Shown piece by piece: positions 44,055 through 52,550 of a DNA stretch of 64,000 nt. The position numbers and the translations under genes were made by a program. Every line of letters begins with the position of its first letter. Within the stretch, counting starts at the first letter, position 1. Under the pieces are notes generated by a model. It did no database searches and was not told where the DNA came from. It saw nothing but the letters and a program-made list of their open reading frames with translations. Origin of the DNA: Massilia sp. PDC64 (GTDB lineage: Bacteria; Pseudomonadota; Gammaproteobacteria; Burkholderiales; Burkholderiaceae_D); the NCBI RefSeq assembly GCF_900101265.1, contig NZ_FMZS01000008.1, forward strand, positions 248,001 through 312,000, read 5' to 3'.

Positions 44055-45826
44055 TGGCGACCCGTCTGAAGGAAGTGGATGCGGTGCTGGTCGGCGTGGG
44101 CCTCGTCGGCACGATGCTCGGGCGCGAGCTGACGAAGGCGGGCCTGAAGGTCGTCGGCCTGGAACGCGGCAACGCGCAGTTCACCGTGCCCGATTTCCAG
44201 GGACCGCACATGCACGACGAGCTGCGCTACTCGGTCCGCAAGGCCTTCATGCAGGACAACACGAAGGAGGCGATGACCTTCCGCAACAACGTGAACCAGG
44301 TCGCGCTGCCGATCCGGCGCTGGGAAAGCTTCCTCCCCGGCACGGGCCTGGGCGGCGCGGCCGTGCACTGGAACGGCCAGACGTACCGTTTCCAGGACGA
44401 CGAATTCAGGATGCGCAGCCACAACGAGCAACGCTACGGCAAGGGCTTCATCGACGCCGAGCTCACCGTGCAGGACTGGGGCGTGACGGCGGCCGACATG
44501 GAACCGTACTACGACCGCTTCGAATACCTGCTGGGCACGAGCGGCCAGGCGGGCAACGTCAAGGGGCAGAAGCTCGCCGGCGGCAATCCGTTCGAGGACC
44601 CGCGCTCGCGTCCGTACCCGACGCCGCCCATGAAGGAACCGTACGGCTCCGCCATCTTCCGCAAGGCCGCGGCAAGCCTCGGCTACCATCCGTTTCCGCA
44701 GCCGTCGTCGAACCTCAGCCAGCCGTACACGAACCCCGAGGGCCTCACCTTGCAGGCCTGCATGTTCTGCGGCTATTGCGAGCGCTACGGCTGCGAGCAC
44801 TACGCCAAGTCGTCGCCGCAGACGATCCTGCTGCCGGTCCTCCTGAAGGACAAGAACTTCACGTTGCGCACGCAGTCGCAGGTCCTGCGCATCAACCTCT
44901 CGAAGGACAAGAAGATGGCGACGGGCGTCACCTACGTCGACGCCGCCGGCCGCGAATTCGAGCAGCCCGCCAAACTCGTGATCCTCTGTTCGTTCGCACT
45001 GAACAACGTGCGGATGATGCTGTTGTCCGGCATCGGCCAGCCGTACGATCCGAAGACGGGGCAGGGGACCGTGGGCCGCAACTACGCGTACCAGACGATG
45101 AGCGCCGTACAGGTGTTCTTCGACGAATCCGTGAACATCAACCCGTTCATGCGCTCCGGCGCGAACGGCACCCTGATCGCGGACTTCGTCGGCGACAACT
45201 TCGACCACGGCCCGCACAAGTTCATCGGCGGCGCCTATTTCGGCGACGTGATGACGAACGGTCGCCCCATCGAGTTCCACCCGACCCCGCCCGGTACGCC
45301 GGCATGGGGCGCGAAGTGGAAGGAAGCGGTCGTGCGCCACTACAACCACACCGTCGTGCTGAACGTGCACGGCAGCTCGATGGCGAGCCGCAACAACTAC
45401 CTCGACCTCGACCCCACGTACAAGGATGCGTGGGGCCAGCCGCTGCTGCGCATCACGTTCGACTTCCCCGCCAACGACCTGCGCATGTCGGCCTACGTCA
45501 CGGACAAGGCCCTCGCCGTCGGCAAGGCGATGGGCGGCCGCCAGGTCGCCGGCGCGGCGCGCAAGGGGCCGTATGGCGTCACGCAATACCAGACCACGCA
45601 CAACACGGGCGGCACCGTGATGGGGCCCGATCCGAAGACGAGCGTCGTCAATCGCTACCTGCAGAGCTGGGACGTGCCGAACCTGTTCGTCATCGGCGCA
45701 TCCAACTTCCCACAGAACGCCACCTACAACCCGACGGACACCGTGGGCGCGCTCGCGTACATGTCGGCCGAGGCCATCGTCAACCGCTATCTGAAGGCGC
45801 CTGGCAAGGCGTTGGTGCAGGCATGA
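44054..45826 (+). CDS. GMC-family dehydrogenase large subunit (gluconate 2-dehydrogenase type)
   Basis: A 590-residue FAD flavoprotein. The dinucleotide fold is at the N-terminus (VGVGLVGTMLGREL, ERG), and a C-terminal segment around QTTHNTGGTVMG and NPTDTVGALAY carries the usual GMC active-site His and FAD contact. A cluster CMFCGYCERYGCE (about residues 236-248) is typical of this dehydrogenase family. It has no signal of its own and is probably carried by the Tat-dependent small subunit. The substrate could be gluconate, 2-ketogluconate or another sugar acid or polyol. Confidence 0.9.
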   Translation: MATRLKEVDAVLVGVGLVGTMLGRELTKAGLKVVGLERGNAQFTVPDFQGPHMHDELRYSVRKAFMQDNTKEAMTFRNNVNQVALPIRRWESFLPGTGLGGAAVHWNGQTYRFQDDEFRMRSHNEQRYGKGFIDAELTVQDWGVTAADMEPYYDRFEYLLGTSGQAGNVKGQKLAGGNPFEDPRSRPYPTPPMKEPYGSAIFRKAAASLGYHPFPQPSSNLSQPYTNPEGLTLQACMFCGYCERYGCEHYAKSSPQTILLPVLLKDKNFTLRTQSQVLRINLSKDKKMATGVTYVDAAGREFEQPAKLVILCSFALNNVRMMLLSGIGQPYDPKTGQGTVGRNYAYQTMSAVQVFFDESVNINPFMRSGANGTLIADFVGDNFDHGPHKFIGGAYFGDVMTNGRPIEFHPTPPGTPAWGAKWKEAVVRHYNHTVVLNVHGSSMASRNNYLDLDPTYKDAWGQPLLRITFDFPANDLRMSAYVTDKALAVGKAMGGRQVAGAARKGPYGVTQYQTTHNTGGTVMGPDPKTSVVNRYLQSWDVPNLFVIGASNFPQNATYNPTDTVGALAYMSAEAIVNRYLKAPGKALVQA

Positions 45827-46884
45827 AGGCGGCCCCATTCATTTACGCCCTGGCCGTCCTGGCCGCCGTGATCGGCGCGGGTTGCCAGCGCAGCGGCCAC
45901 CAGGCCGACGCTGCACCGGTCCAGGCCAATCATACGGCCGCACCGCAGCCGGGGGCGCAGGGCGGCGCCGGCAGCCTGGCGCAACAGAACGCGGGCGGCG
46001 GCGCGGCGAATGCGCTGGGCGTGCCCGGCGCCGCGGCCGCGCCGGCCGGCGGCCAGGCCAACCTGCAGGCGGGCCAGCAACTGGCCACGAGCGGCACGCA
46101 GAACGGCGTCACGGCCTGCGTGGGGTGCCACGGCGCGCAGGGCGAAGGCAACGCGGCCGGTGGATTTCCCCGCCTCGCCGGCCAGTCCGCCGCCTACCTC
46201 GGCAAGCAGCTGGGCGCCTATGCCAACGGCGCGCGCGTGAACCCCATCATGCAGCCGATCGCCAAGGCGATGAACGCGGCACAGATCCGCGACGTCAGCG
46301 CCTACTATGCGTCGCTGGGCGACGCGCCGGGCGCCGCCGCGCCGGGCGCCGCTGCGCCGGGCGGCACTACGCCACCGGCAACAGGTTCCGATCGCGGCAG
46401 CGTGCTGTCGGCCATCGGCGACAGCGCGCAGGGCGTGCAGGCCTGCGCCAACTGCCACGGCCCGGGCGGCGTCGGCAACCCGCCCGCGTATCCGTACCTG
46501 GCCGGCCAGCATGCGAACTACCTGACGGCGGCGATGGCGGAGTGGAAGAACGGCGCACGCAAGACCGACAGCAGCGGCCAGATGACCCATATCGCGCAAG
46601 CGCTGGCGGACGCCGACGTGGCGGCCCTGTCCGCCTATTTCAGCGCGCAGCCGGCACCGCCGTCGGCCGCCAAGTGGGTCAATATCCCGGTCGGCTCCAA
46701 CCAGCGTCCCGTCGTGGCCGCGGCCGCCGATGCGCCGGGCCCGCGCGGCGCCGGCGGCGCCACGGTCCGGGGCACCGGCACCGAGCAGGGCGTGCCGACG
46801 ACGGGCGGCGGCCAGGGCCCGGGCGGTGGCGGCGGCACCCAGGGCACCCAGCCGCAGCAGGAGACGCCGCCGGTCCGCCGCTGA
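45823..46884 (+). CDS. Dihaem cytochrome c lipoprotein, electron acceptor subunit
   Basis: A 353-residue protein overlapping the large subunit by four bases. The lipobox ends at Cys21 (VIGAGC). Two c4-like haem domains carry CVGCH (99-103) and CANCH (208-212), with Met ligands likely in NPIMQPIAKAM and SGQMTHIAQAL. Classical gluconate dehydrogenase cytochromes have three haems, so this one is shorter by one. Ala/Gly-rich linkers join the domains, and a Gly/Pro/Gln-rich tail ends the protein. It should pass electrons from the dehydrogenase to quinone or a terminal oxidase. Confidence 0.9.
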   Translation: MKAAPFIYALAVLAAVIGAGCQRSGHQADAAPVQANHTAAPQPGAQGGAGSLAQQNAGGGAANALGVPGAAAAPAGGQANLQAGQQLATSGTQNGVTACVGCHGAQGEGNAAGGFPRLAGQSAAYLGKQLGAYANGARVNPIMQPIAKAMNAAQIRDVSAYYASLGDAPGAAAPGAAAPGGTTPPATGSDRGSVLSAIGDSAQGVQACANCHGPGGVGNPPAYPYLAGQHANYLTAAMAEWKNGARKTDSSGQMTHIAQALADADVAALSAYFSAQPAPPSAAKWVNIPVGSNQRPVVAAAADAPGPRGAGGATVRGTGTEQGVPTTGGGQGPGGGGGTQGTQPQQETPPVRR

Positions 46885-46885
46885 C

Positions 46886-47872
46886 TCACACGCGTGCCTC
46901 GGCCGCGTCCGGCGCATGCTCCCGGACGGGCGCATCCGCGCGATGCGCCCGCGCGCACATCACGACGCCCGCGACCAGCAGCACCAGCGCCAGCGCCTCG
47001 AGCGGCGTGGGCCAGCGGCTTTCCCACAGGTAGCCGTACAGCGACGCGAAGATGGTCTCGAACACGATCATCTGTCCCGTGAGGGCGAGCGGCAGTGCGC
47101 GGCTGGCGACGTTCCACAAGCCATTGCCGAGCACGGAACAGAACAGCGCCATCGCGCCGATGAGGCCAAGGAAGCGCAGCCAGTCCGTGTTCGAATGGAC
47201 GAGCGTATCGCCATGAAACGCGGGCACGGCCAGCACGATGGCTTCGAGGCCCGTGACGACGCCCGTCAACAGGCTCCAGTCCTGTGCCGACACGTGGTCC
47301 AGCCTTGCCAGCCAGCGGCTGTTGGTGACGGCATACGCCGTCCACGACACGAGCGCGCCGCCCGCGCACAGCAGGCCCGTCAACGATCCCCAGCCGGACG
47401 TGGCCAGCGATTGCCAGCTGATGCAGACGAGCCCGGCGGTGCTGCAGGCCAGCGAGGGCAGCAGTTCGCGCAACGTCGGGGCGTGCCGTGCGCGGCTGCC
47501 GACGAGCGTGACGGCGAGCGGCAGCAGGCCGATCACGAAGGCCGTCATCGCGACACCGCCCGTCTGCACGGCCTTGGCCAGCAATACGTAATACAGGATA
47601 TTGCCGATGAAACTGAGCCACGCGAGCGCCCGCCACTCGCGCCACCCGAGTGCCCCCTTCAGCCGGCGCCAGGACGGCGCGACGAGCACGACGGCGACGA
47701 ATCCGTAGGCGAGATAGCGCCCGGCCGACAATTGCAGCGGCGGAAAATCGGCGGCCAGCCTGGGCGCGAGAAAGACGAGTCCCCAGAACGCGCCGGCGAC
47801 GATGCCGGCCGCGATGCCGAGGAGGATTTTGTTCGTGGTCACGGGGATGCTCCAGATGCGGAAAGCATCCAT
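46886..47872 (-). CDS. DMT superfamily transporter (EamA type)
   Basis: A 328-residue membrane protein with ten hydrophobic segments in two EamA repeats (about residues 18-150 and 165-310). Members export amino acids or other metabolites; the substrate is not evident. Its stop lies one base from the convergent cytochrome stop. An alternative GTG start ten codons in (VTTNKILLG) is possible. Confidence 0.85.
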   Translation of the reverse strand: MDAFRIWSIPVTTNKILLGIAAGIVAGAFWGLVFLAPRLAADFPPLQLSAGRYLAYGFVAVVLVAPSWRRLKGALGWREWRALAWLSFIGNILYYVLLAKAVQTGGVAMTAFVIGLLPLAVTLVGSRARHAPTLRELLPSLACSTAGLVCISWQSLATSGWGSLTGLLCAGGALVSWTAYAVTNSRWLARLDHVSAQDWSLLTGVVTGLEAIVLAVPAFHGDTLVHSNTDWLRFLGLIGAMALFCSVLGNGLWNVASRALPLALTGQMIVFETIFASLYGYLWESRWPTPLEALALVLLVAGVVMCARAHRADAPVREHAPDAAEARV

Positions 47873-47954
47873 TGTCGGGGGAGGGCGCCGGGGCGTCTTG
47901 GCGCGGACTACTGCAATTTTGACCGGGTCTCGCCAGACTGCGTCTCGCTTGCCC

Positions 47955-48194
47955 TCATGAGAGGTTCATGTCCATCCCGAGCGTCCTGGCCAGGGCGAAT
48001 GTGACGAACCCGAGGACAAGGAGCGACAGCACGAAGACGACGGCCACCTTGCCGCTCGCGCGCAAGACCGCGCGCCTCTCCACGTCTTTCCCCTTCTTTC
48101 CTTGATCGTAATGCCACTTGATGGCGAAGAACATGCCCGTGCCTAACACGAGACCTTTAAATACAACGAAGACCAGCGGGATCCATTCCATCAT
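47955..48194 (-). CDS. Small membrane protein, unknown
   Basis: A 79-residue protein with two hydrophobic segments (about residues 4-24 and 47-71) separated by a charged loop (QGKKGKDVERR). The ATG at 48194 (or the adjacent 48191) is preferred; the frame stays open upstream to a TTG at 48293 but that part is not typical of a coding N-terminus. No family recognised. A palindrome lies about 70 bases upstream. Confidence 0.5.
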   Translation of the reverse strand: MMEWIPLVFVVFKGLVLGTGMFFAIKWHYDQGKKGKDVERRAVLRASGKVAVVFVLSLLVLGFVTFALARTLGMDMNLS

Positions 48195-48261
48195 TTCGGG
48201 TACATCCAGGGAATGCAGGTGAGAGAAGATGCATGGTACGTGAAAGCAATTTCCATACATC

Positions 48262-48276
48262 GGGACAAATTGTCCC
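48262..48276. promoter_or_regulatory. Perfect palindrome upstream of the small membrane protein
   Basis: GGGACAA and TTGTCCC around one A. It sits between the small membrane protein start (48194) and the stop of the upstream gene (48304) and could be an operator for the former. Confidence 0.35.
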
Positions 48277-48303
48277 AGTTGAAAACCATACAAGATGGTT
48301 GTT

Positions 48304-48756
48304 TCACTTCTTGCGGTGGAACCGCTGCACTCCCACCGGCTTCCCGGCCGCGTACTCGATCAATTCGATATGCCGGGTATCGTAGATCAACGGGTAGCTG
48401 ATCCTCACGGCCGTGCTGCCGCTGCCGCAGGTGCCGTCATCCAGTTGCAGCAGATAGGTCGGTATGCTGCCCTTGGCCCCGGCCACGAATTTCGTGCCGT
48501 GCGCGTTCACGTACAGGGTGCCCGGCTTTTCCTGTCGCACCGCGAATTGCCGCACGCACTTCGGCACCGATTTGTCCGGCCCGTGCCAGGCGATGGTGTC
48601 GCCCTTCACGGTCAGGGTCGTGTACGGCGATGCCGCCTGATCGTCCGCGATCCAGCGTCCGGCGAACGGTACCGTATCGGCAAGTGCGGATGCACTGCAG
48701 CCGAGACCGGCCACGACGGCAACCAGCCGCGCGAGAGACATGACACGCTCAGTCAT
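48304..48756 (-). CDS. Small exported protein, unknown
   Basis: A 150-residue protein with a signal peptide ending SALA. An ATG five codons later (48741) is an equally possible start. The mature part (about 120 residues, two or three Cys, e.g. PKCVRQF and DDGTCGSG) has repeated beta-strand-like segments (GRWIADDQAASPYTTLTVKG) reminiscent of small lipocalin-like proteins. It overlaps the AraC gene by eight bases and is probably co-transcribed with it. Confidence 0.6.
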   Translation of the reverse strand: MTERVMSLARLVAVVAGLGCSASALADTVPFAGRWIADDQAASPYTTLTVKGDTIAWHGPDKSVPKCVRQFAVRQEKPGTLYVNAHGTKFVAGAKGSIPTYLLQLDDGTCGSGSTAVRISYPLIYDTRHIELIEYAAGKPVGVQRFHRKK

Positions 48757-49477
48757 GACGCTGCGCCCGCCGATATGCCCCAGGGGTCATCCCCGTCACA
48801 TCCCTGAGCGCCCGCGTCAGGGCGCTCTGGTCGGAAAAGCCGGCCGCCAGCGCGATGTCGGCGATGGAACGCGTCGTGTCCGCCAGCCAGGCCTGCGCGC
48901 GGGCCAGGCGGACGTCGCGCAGCCATGCGTGCGGGGTGGTGTCGAGCTCGGACCGGAACAGGGCATGCAGGCGGCTGACGGACAGGCCCGCACAGCGCGC
49001 CATGGAGTCGGTCGTCCAGGCGAGGCCGGGCTCCGCTTCGACCTTCGCCATGAGCGCGGCGAGGCGGGACGTCGCGCGGGGCGCGTCCAGCGCGATGGTG
49101 TCGAGCAGCAGCGGCACCCAGCCGTGCAGCAGCCCGGGCTCGAGCGCCTGCGTGCGCATCACGCCCATGAATTCGACGAGCTTGCGCGCGCCCGGCCCGA
49201 GCGCCATGAACGGGCGGTCCAGCATGCGGTCCCACGCCGGGTGCGACATGGCGGCCGGTTCGACGTCGAGGATCAGTGACTGGTTGGCCCCAATGCCGCA
49301 CTGGGCGTGCCAGGCGCGCGGCGCGACGCAGGCGGCGCGCAGCGGGTCGAGCCGTTCGCGGCGGCCTTCGATGTCGAGCAGTACGGCGCCGCTGAGGGGC
49401 AGCACCAGTTGGGCGTACACATGGCGGTCGGCGACGATGTCGTTGCCGTAGGTGCGCAGGTGGAGGTCGGTATCCAT
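48749..49477 (-). CDS. AraC family transcriptional regulator
   Basis: A 242-residue regulator with an N-terminal cupin-like sensing domain and a C-terminal double helix-turn-helix (MARCAGLSVSRLHALFRSEL and ADIALAAGFSDQSALTRALRD). The ATG at 49477 gives the normal domain start; the frame stays open to 49633 but that extension is not convincing. It is upstream of the small exported protein, its likely co-transcribed partner. Ligand unknown. Confidence 0.88.
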   Translation of the reverse strand: MDTDLHLRTYGNDIVADRHVYAQLVLPLSGAVLLDIEGRRERLDPLRAACVAPRAWHAQCGIGANQSLILDVEPAAMSHPAWDRMLDRPFMALGPGARKLVEFMGVMRTQALEPGLLHGWVPLLLDTIALDAPRATSRLAALMAKVEAEPGLAWTTDSMARCAGLSVSRLHALFRSELDTTPHAWLRDVRLARAQAWLADTTRSIADIALAAGFSDQSALTRALRDVTGMTPGAYRRAQRHD

Positions 49478-49590
49478 GACGCGGAGTCTAGCAGTGATTG
49501 TCCGACGAGGCCTACAAGTCGACGGGAAAAAATTTATGGGACTGCCCTCTTGCAGGCGTGGCCGGCGTCCCAATTTGCCATCATGATTCA

Positions 49591-49681
49591 GCGCCCCATG
49601 GGCGCAGGTCTCCTCTGTCTCCTCCAAGTGCAAACTTGGATTTGCCGCCTGGCGCAGCGATGCGCAGGCGGTTTCTTTTTT
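49591..49681 (+). ncRNA. Candidate small RNA with pyrimidine-rich loop and terminator
   Basis: In a 246-base gap with no plus-strand gene there are three ordered stems. The first is GCGCCC-CAT-GGGCGC (49591-49605). The second is TCCAAGT-GCAA-ACTTGGA (49623-49640), capped by a GNRA tetraloop. The third is a terminator stem with a GCGA tetraloop and a T tract. Between the first two is a single-stranded CU-rich stretch (TCTCCTCTGTC) that, with the following CTCC, resembles anti-Shine-Dalgarno loops of known trans-acting sRNAs. The 5' end and promoter are not defined; the feature may start further left. Confidence 0.45.
49645..49681 (+). terminator. Rho-independent terminator with no upstream plus-strand gene
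   Basis: Stem CCGCCTG.CGCA / TGCGCAGGCGG (one bulged G), loop GCGA, then TTTCTTTTTT. It points to the right while both neighbouring genes are on the minus strand, so it most likely ends a short independent transcript. Confidence 0.8.
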
Positions 49682-49690
49682 GTGGAAGAG

Positions 49691-49716
49691 GCGCCCGGCC
49701 AGCCTGGTCCGGGCGC
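49691..49716 (-). terminator. Hairpin after the YXWGXW gene
   Basis: GCGCCCGG and CCGGGCGC arms, extended by CCA/TGG, start eight bases after the stop of the minus-strand gene at 49724. The following minus-strand bases are only modestly T-rich (CTCTTCC), so it is a weak terminator or an RNA-stabilising stem. Confidence 0.4.
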
Positions 49717-49723
49717 AGGCACG

Positions 49724-50083
49724 TCAATCGCGGCGCGGGTTGTTGGGATGGTCGTCGAACCGGTTCGGCACGCCGTCGCCGTCACGGTCGCCGCGGCGCC
49801 AGCCGCCCCGTTCCATCACCCAGCGGCCGTCGCGCTCGACCCACGTCGGGGCACGATAGGCGTAGCCGTGGCGCTCGCGCAGCCATTTGCCGCCGATCCA
49901 GACGTAGCGGCCATGACGCCATTCCCAATGCCCGGGTGCCCACACGTAGCCGTGGCGCGCGGCCGGGATGCGTTCGTCGCGCGGCGGCGGCGGGGCGGTA
50001 CGGATGACGACGTCCGCGGCGGCCGGCAGCGCGACGCTGCCGAACGAGCCTGCAACCAGGGCGGCAATAAGCAGTTTTTTCAT
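49724..50083 (-). CDS. YXWGXW repeat exported protein
   Basis: A 119-residue exported protein. A signal peptide (to about residue 23) is followed by aromatic repeats of the YXWGXW type (YVWAPGHWEW, YVWIGGKWL, WVERDGRWVMERGGW), a betaproteobacterial family of unknown function. The C-terminus DRDGDGVPNRFDDHPNNP looks like a thrombospondin type 3-like calcium-binding loop. GAGGAGG precedes the ATG. Transcribed alone. Confidence 0.82.
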   Translation of the reverse strand: MKKLLIAALVAGSFGSVALPAAADVVIRTAPPPPRDERIPAARHGYVWAPGHWEWRHGRYVWIGGKWLRERHGYAYRAPTWVERDGRWVMERGGWRRGDRDGDGVPNRFDDHPNNPRRD

Positions 50084-50190
50084 CTTGGCCTCCTCTTCAG
50101 TGAGTGTAGGCCGACTGTACTGCCGCGTTGCGGACGCGACCGTGCGGCGTTTCGCTTAACGCCGCAACTGATGGTGCGATGGGGAAAGGG

Positions 50191-51537
50191 TCAGGTGGCC
50201 AGCGGCAACGCGAACTGCAGCACGAGCCCGCCGCCGTCGCGGTTGCGCACCGTGAGCTCGGCGTTGTGGCGGGTGATCACGCGCTCGACGATGGCGAGAC
50301 CCAGGCCGGCGCCGTTGGCCTGGCCGCGGGCGCTGTCCAGGCGGGTGAACGGGCGCAGCAGCTGCTCGATCTGGTCGTCCGGCACGCCGGTGCCGTGGTC
50401 GTTGATCTCGACGACGGCGCGGCGGCCGTGGCCCGTCATTTTGACGTGCAGCGCCATGTCGATCTCGGTGACGTCCGTGCCCGGCGTCTTGCCGTAGCGG
50501 CGCGCGTTTTCGATCACGTTGTTGATCACGCGGCGCAGGTCGGTCGAGTTGCCCATCACGTGGATGTCCGCCTCGATGTCCGTCGTCGTGCGCACGTCCG
50601 GCAGGCGGGCGGCCGCGTGTGCGCAATCCTCCAGCAGTTCGGACAGGTTCACGGGCACGAACGTCGCGCTTTCCGTGGGGCGCGCGAAGTCGAGGAACTG
50701 GCCGATGATGGCGTCCATCTGGGCGATGTCGGACTGCATGCCGATGCGGGCCTCGTCCGACAGCGGCGCCATCTCCACTTCCAGCTGCATGCGCGCGAGC
50801 GGTGTGCGCAGGTCGTGCGAGATGCCGGCCAGGATCACGGCGCGGTCCTTCTCGAGCTGTTGCAGGTCGTCGACCATCTGGTTGAAGCTGCGGTTTGCCT
50901 CGATGATCTCCTGCGATCCCTTTTCCGGCAGCGGGGCAGGGCGCTTGCCCTGGGCGATCGAGCGCGCGGCCGCCGTGAGGCGCGCCAGCGGCAGGTTCAC
51001 GAGGCTCGAGATCAGCGCGGCGCCCAGCAGCGACAGCACGCCGACGACGGTGGCCCAGCCGAGCCACTGCACGCGCGTGAGGCCGGGCAGCTTGTCGCGC
51101 TCGAGCATGAGCCAGTACTTGTCGCCGTCGATGTCGAAGCTGACCCAGAAGCCGGGAATGTCGTTGACCATGCGCGAGAAGCGCGTGTCCGGCCCCAGCT
51201 TGTCGCGCACGAGGGCAGCCACTTCCGGCATCAGCGAATTCGGCGGCGGGGGCTCCACGGTGTCCGTCGGCTTCACGTCGTAGATGCGGATGCCCTCGTT
51301 GGACACCAGCTCGAACAGGAGCTCGCGCCGCAGGTCGGGCGCGGAGTGCGTCAGCGCGGCCTTCGTGATGGTGACGACGGAGACGAGCAGCTCCGCCGTC
51401 TGTTCGACCTGCGGGCCGCGCTGGAAGACGTTGAGCATGCCGATCCACGAGGCCATCGACAGGCCCGTGAGCACGGACAGCAGGAAGAAGGTGCGCCAGA
51501 ACAGGCCGCTCTTCATCCTGCCGAGCAGGCGCGGCAT
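50191..51537 (-). CDS. envZ: EnvZ-like sensor histidine kinase
   Basis: A 448-residue inner-membrane kinase. A first helix (about residues 16-36), a periplasmic sensor region (about 40-155) and a second helix (about 158-180) precede HAMP, the dimerisation helix with His241 in GISHDLRTPLARMQ, and a HATPase domain (NVIENARRYG, GAGLGLAIVERV). This is the EnvZ layout. The ATG at 51537 has AAGGA eight bases upstream; a GTG at 51567 that overlaps the ompR stop is the alternative start. It phosphorylates the OmpR-like regulator encoded just upstream. Confidence 0.9.
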   Translation of the reverse strand: MPRLLGRMKSGLFWRTFFLLSVLTGLSMASWIGMLNVFQRGPQVEQTAELLVSVVTITKAALTHSAPDLRRELLFELVSNEGIRIYDVKPTDTVEPPPPNSLMPEVAALVRDKLGPDTRFSRMVNDIPGFWVSFDIDGDKYWLMLERDKLPGLTRVQWLGWATVVGVLSLLGAALISSLVNLPLARLTAAARSIAQGKRPAPLPEKGSQEIIEANRSFNQMVDDLQQLEKDRAVILAGISHDLRTPLARMQLEVEMAPLSDEARIGMQSDIAQMDAIIGQFLDFARPTESATFVPVNLSELLEDCAHAAARLPDVRTTTDIEADIHVMGNSTDLRRVINNVIENARRYGKTPGTDVTEIDMALHVKMTGHGRRAVVEINDHGTGVPDDQIEQLLRPFTRLDSARGQANGAGLGLAIVERVITRHNAELTVRNRDGGGLVLQFALPLAT

Positions 51538-51566
51538 GGGTTGATCCTTCGTCGTCGATGCGAACA

Positions 51567-52331
51567 CTAGCGCGGCTGGCCTTCAGGAATGAATACGTAG
51601 CCCAGGCCCCACACGGTCTGGATGTACAGCGGGCTCGACGGATCCGGCTCGATCAGCTTGCGCAGGCGCGAGATCTGCACGTCGAGCGAGCGGTCGAACA
51701 CTTCGTACTCGCGGCCGCGCGCCAGTTCCATCAGCTTTTCGCGCGACAGCGGCTGGCGCGCATGGCGCGCGAACACTTTCAGCACCGAGAATTCGCCCGT
51801 CGTCAGCGGCACGGTCTCGCCGTTCTTCTTCAGCGTGCGCGTGCCGAGGTCCAGCACGAAGTCGCCGAATTCGAAGGTTTGCGGCGTCTCGCTCGGTGCG
51901 CCGGGGATTTCGTCCGGGCCCTTGCGGCGCAGGACGGCGTTGATGCGGGCCACCAGCTCGCGCGGGTTGAAGGGCTTCGGCAGGTAATCGTCCGCGCCCA
52001 TCTCGAGGCCGACGATGCGGTCGACGTCCTCGCCTTTCGCGGTCAGCATGATGATCGGGGTCTGGTCGCCGGCGCCGCGCAGGCGGCGGCAGATCGACAG
52101 GCCGTCCTCGCCGGGCAGCATCAGGTCCAGCACCAGCAGGTCGTAGCGCTCGCGCAGCCACAGCTTGTTCATCGCGGGCGCGCTTTCGGCCGTCACGACC
52201 TGGAAGCCCTGTTCGGTCAGGTAGCGGCGCAGCAGGTCGCGCAGGCGCACGTCGTCGTCGACGACCATGATCCGGGCGGAGTGGCCGCCATTCGCGCCGG
52301 GCGTGCCGGCATTCGAGCTCGTTGCATTCAT
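51567..52331 (-). CDS. ompR: OmpR-like response regulator
   Basis: A 254-residue regulator. The receiver domain has the acidic pocket Asp25-27, phosphorylation site Asp69 (LLVLDLML) and Lys in PKPFNPREL. The winged-helix DNA-binding domain (about residues 150-248) ends VWGLGYVFIPEG, as in OmpR. It should control porins and envelope genes in response to osmotic or acid stress. A tandem direct repeat about 80 bases upstream of its start may be an autoregulatory site. Confidence 0.92.
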   Translation of the reverse strand: MNATSSNAGTPGANGGHSARIMVVDDDVRLRDLLRRYLTEQGFQVVTAESAPAMNKLWLRERYDLLVLDLMLPGEDGLSICRRLRGAGDQTPIIMLTAKGEDVDRIVGLEMGADDYLPKPFNPRELVARINAVLRRKGPDEIPGAPSETPQTFEFGDFVLDLGTRTLKKNGETVPLTTGEFSVLKVFARHARQPLSREKLMELARGREYEVFDRSLDVQISRLRKLIEPDPSSPLYIQTVWGLGYVFIPEGQPR

Positions 52332-52409
52332 CGTTCTGTCGGATTTGTCAGATTAATGTCGCTATGGTAACGTCTTATGGCTCGACGCCAAGGGGGTATC
52401 GTTGAGCCA

Positions 52410-52434
52410 TTACATTGTGTTACAAACTTTACCC
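52410..52434. promoter_or_regulatory. Tandem direct repeat, possible OmpR box
   Basis: TTACA at 52410-52414 and again at 52420-52424, followed by TTACC at 52429-52433. The units are about 10 bases apart, one helical turn. OmpR binds as tandem monomers to AC-containing direct repeats with this spacing. The site lies 79 bases upstream of ompR and 117 bases upstream of the divergent exported-protein gene, so it could serve both. Confidence 0.45.
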
Positions 52435-52550
52435 AATTCGCCTTATGCCCGGAGTCGATTCCTCATACACTGGCCTCATCGAATCGCAGCTTACACCACA
52501 GCTCAAATTCACAGCTTACTCCTGACACGGCAACGCGAATGAGGAACACC

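Noticed and set aside
48195..48293. N-terminal extension of the small membrane protein
   Set aside because: It would require a TTG start, contains a palindrome, and reads unlike the hydrophobic remainder.
49478..49633. N-terminal extension of the AraC regulator
   Set aside because: The region is intergenic in composition, and the ATG at 49477 already gives a complete AraC-type sensing domain.
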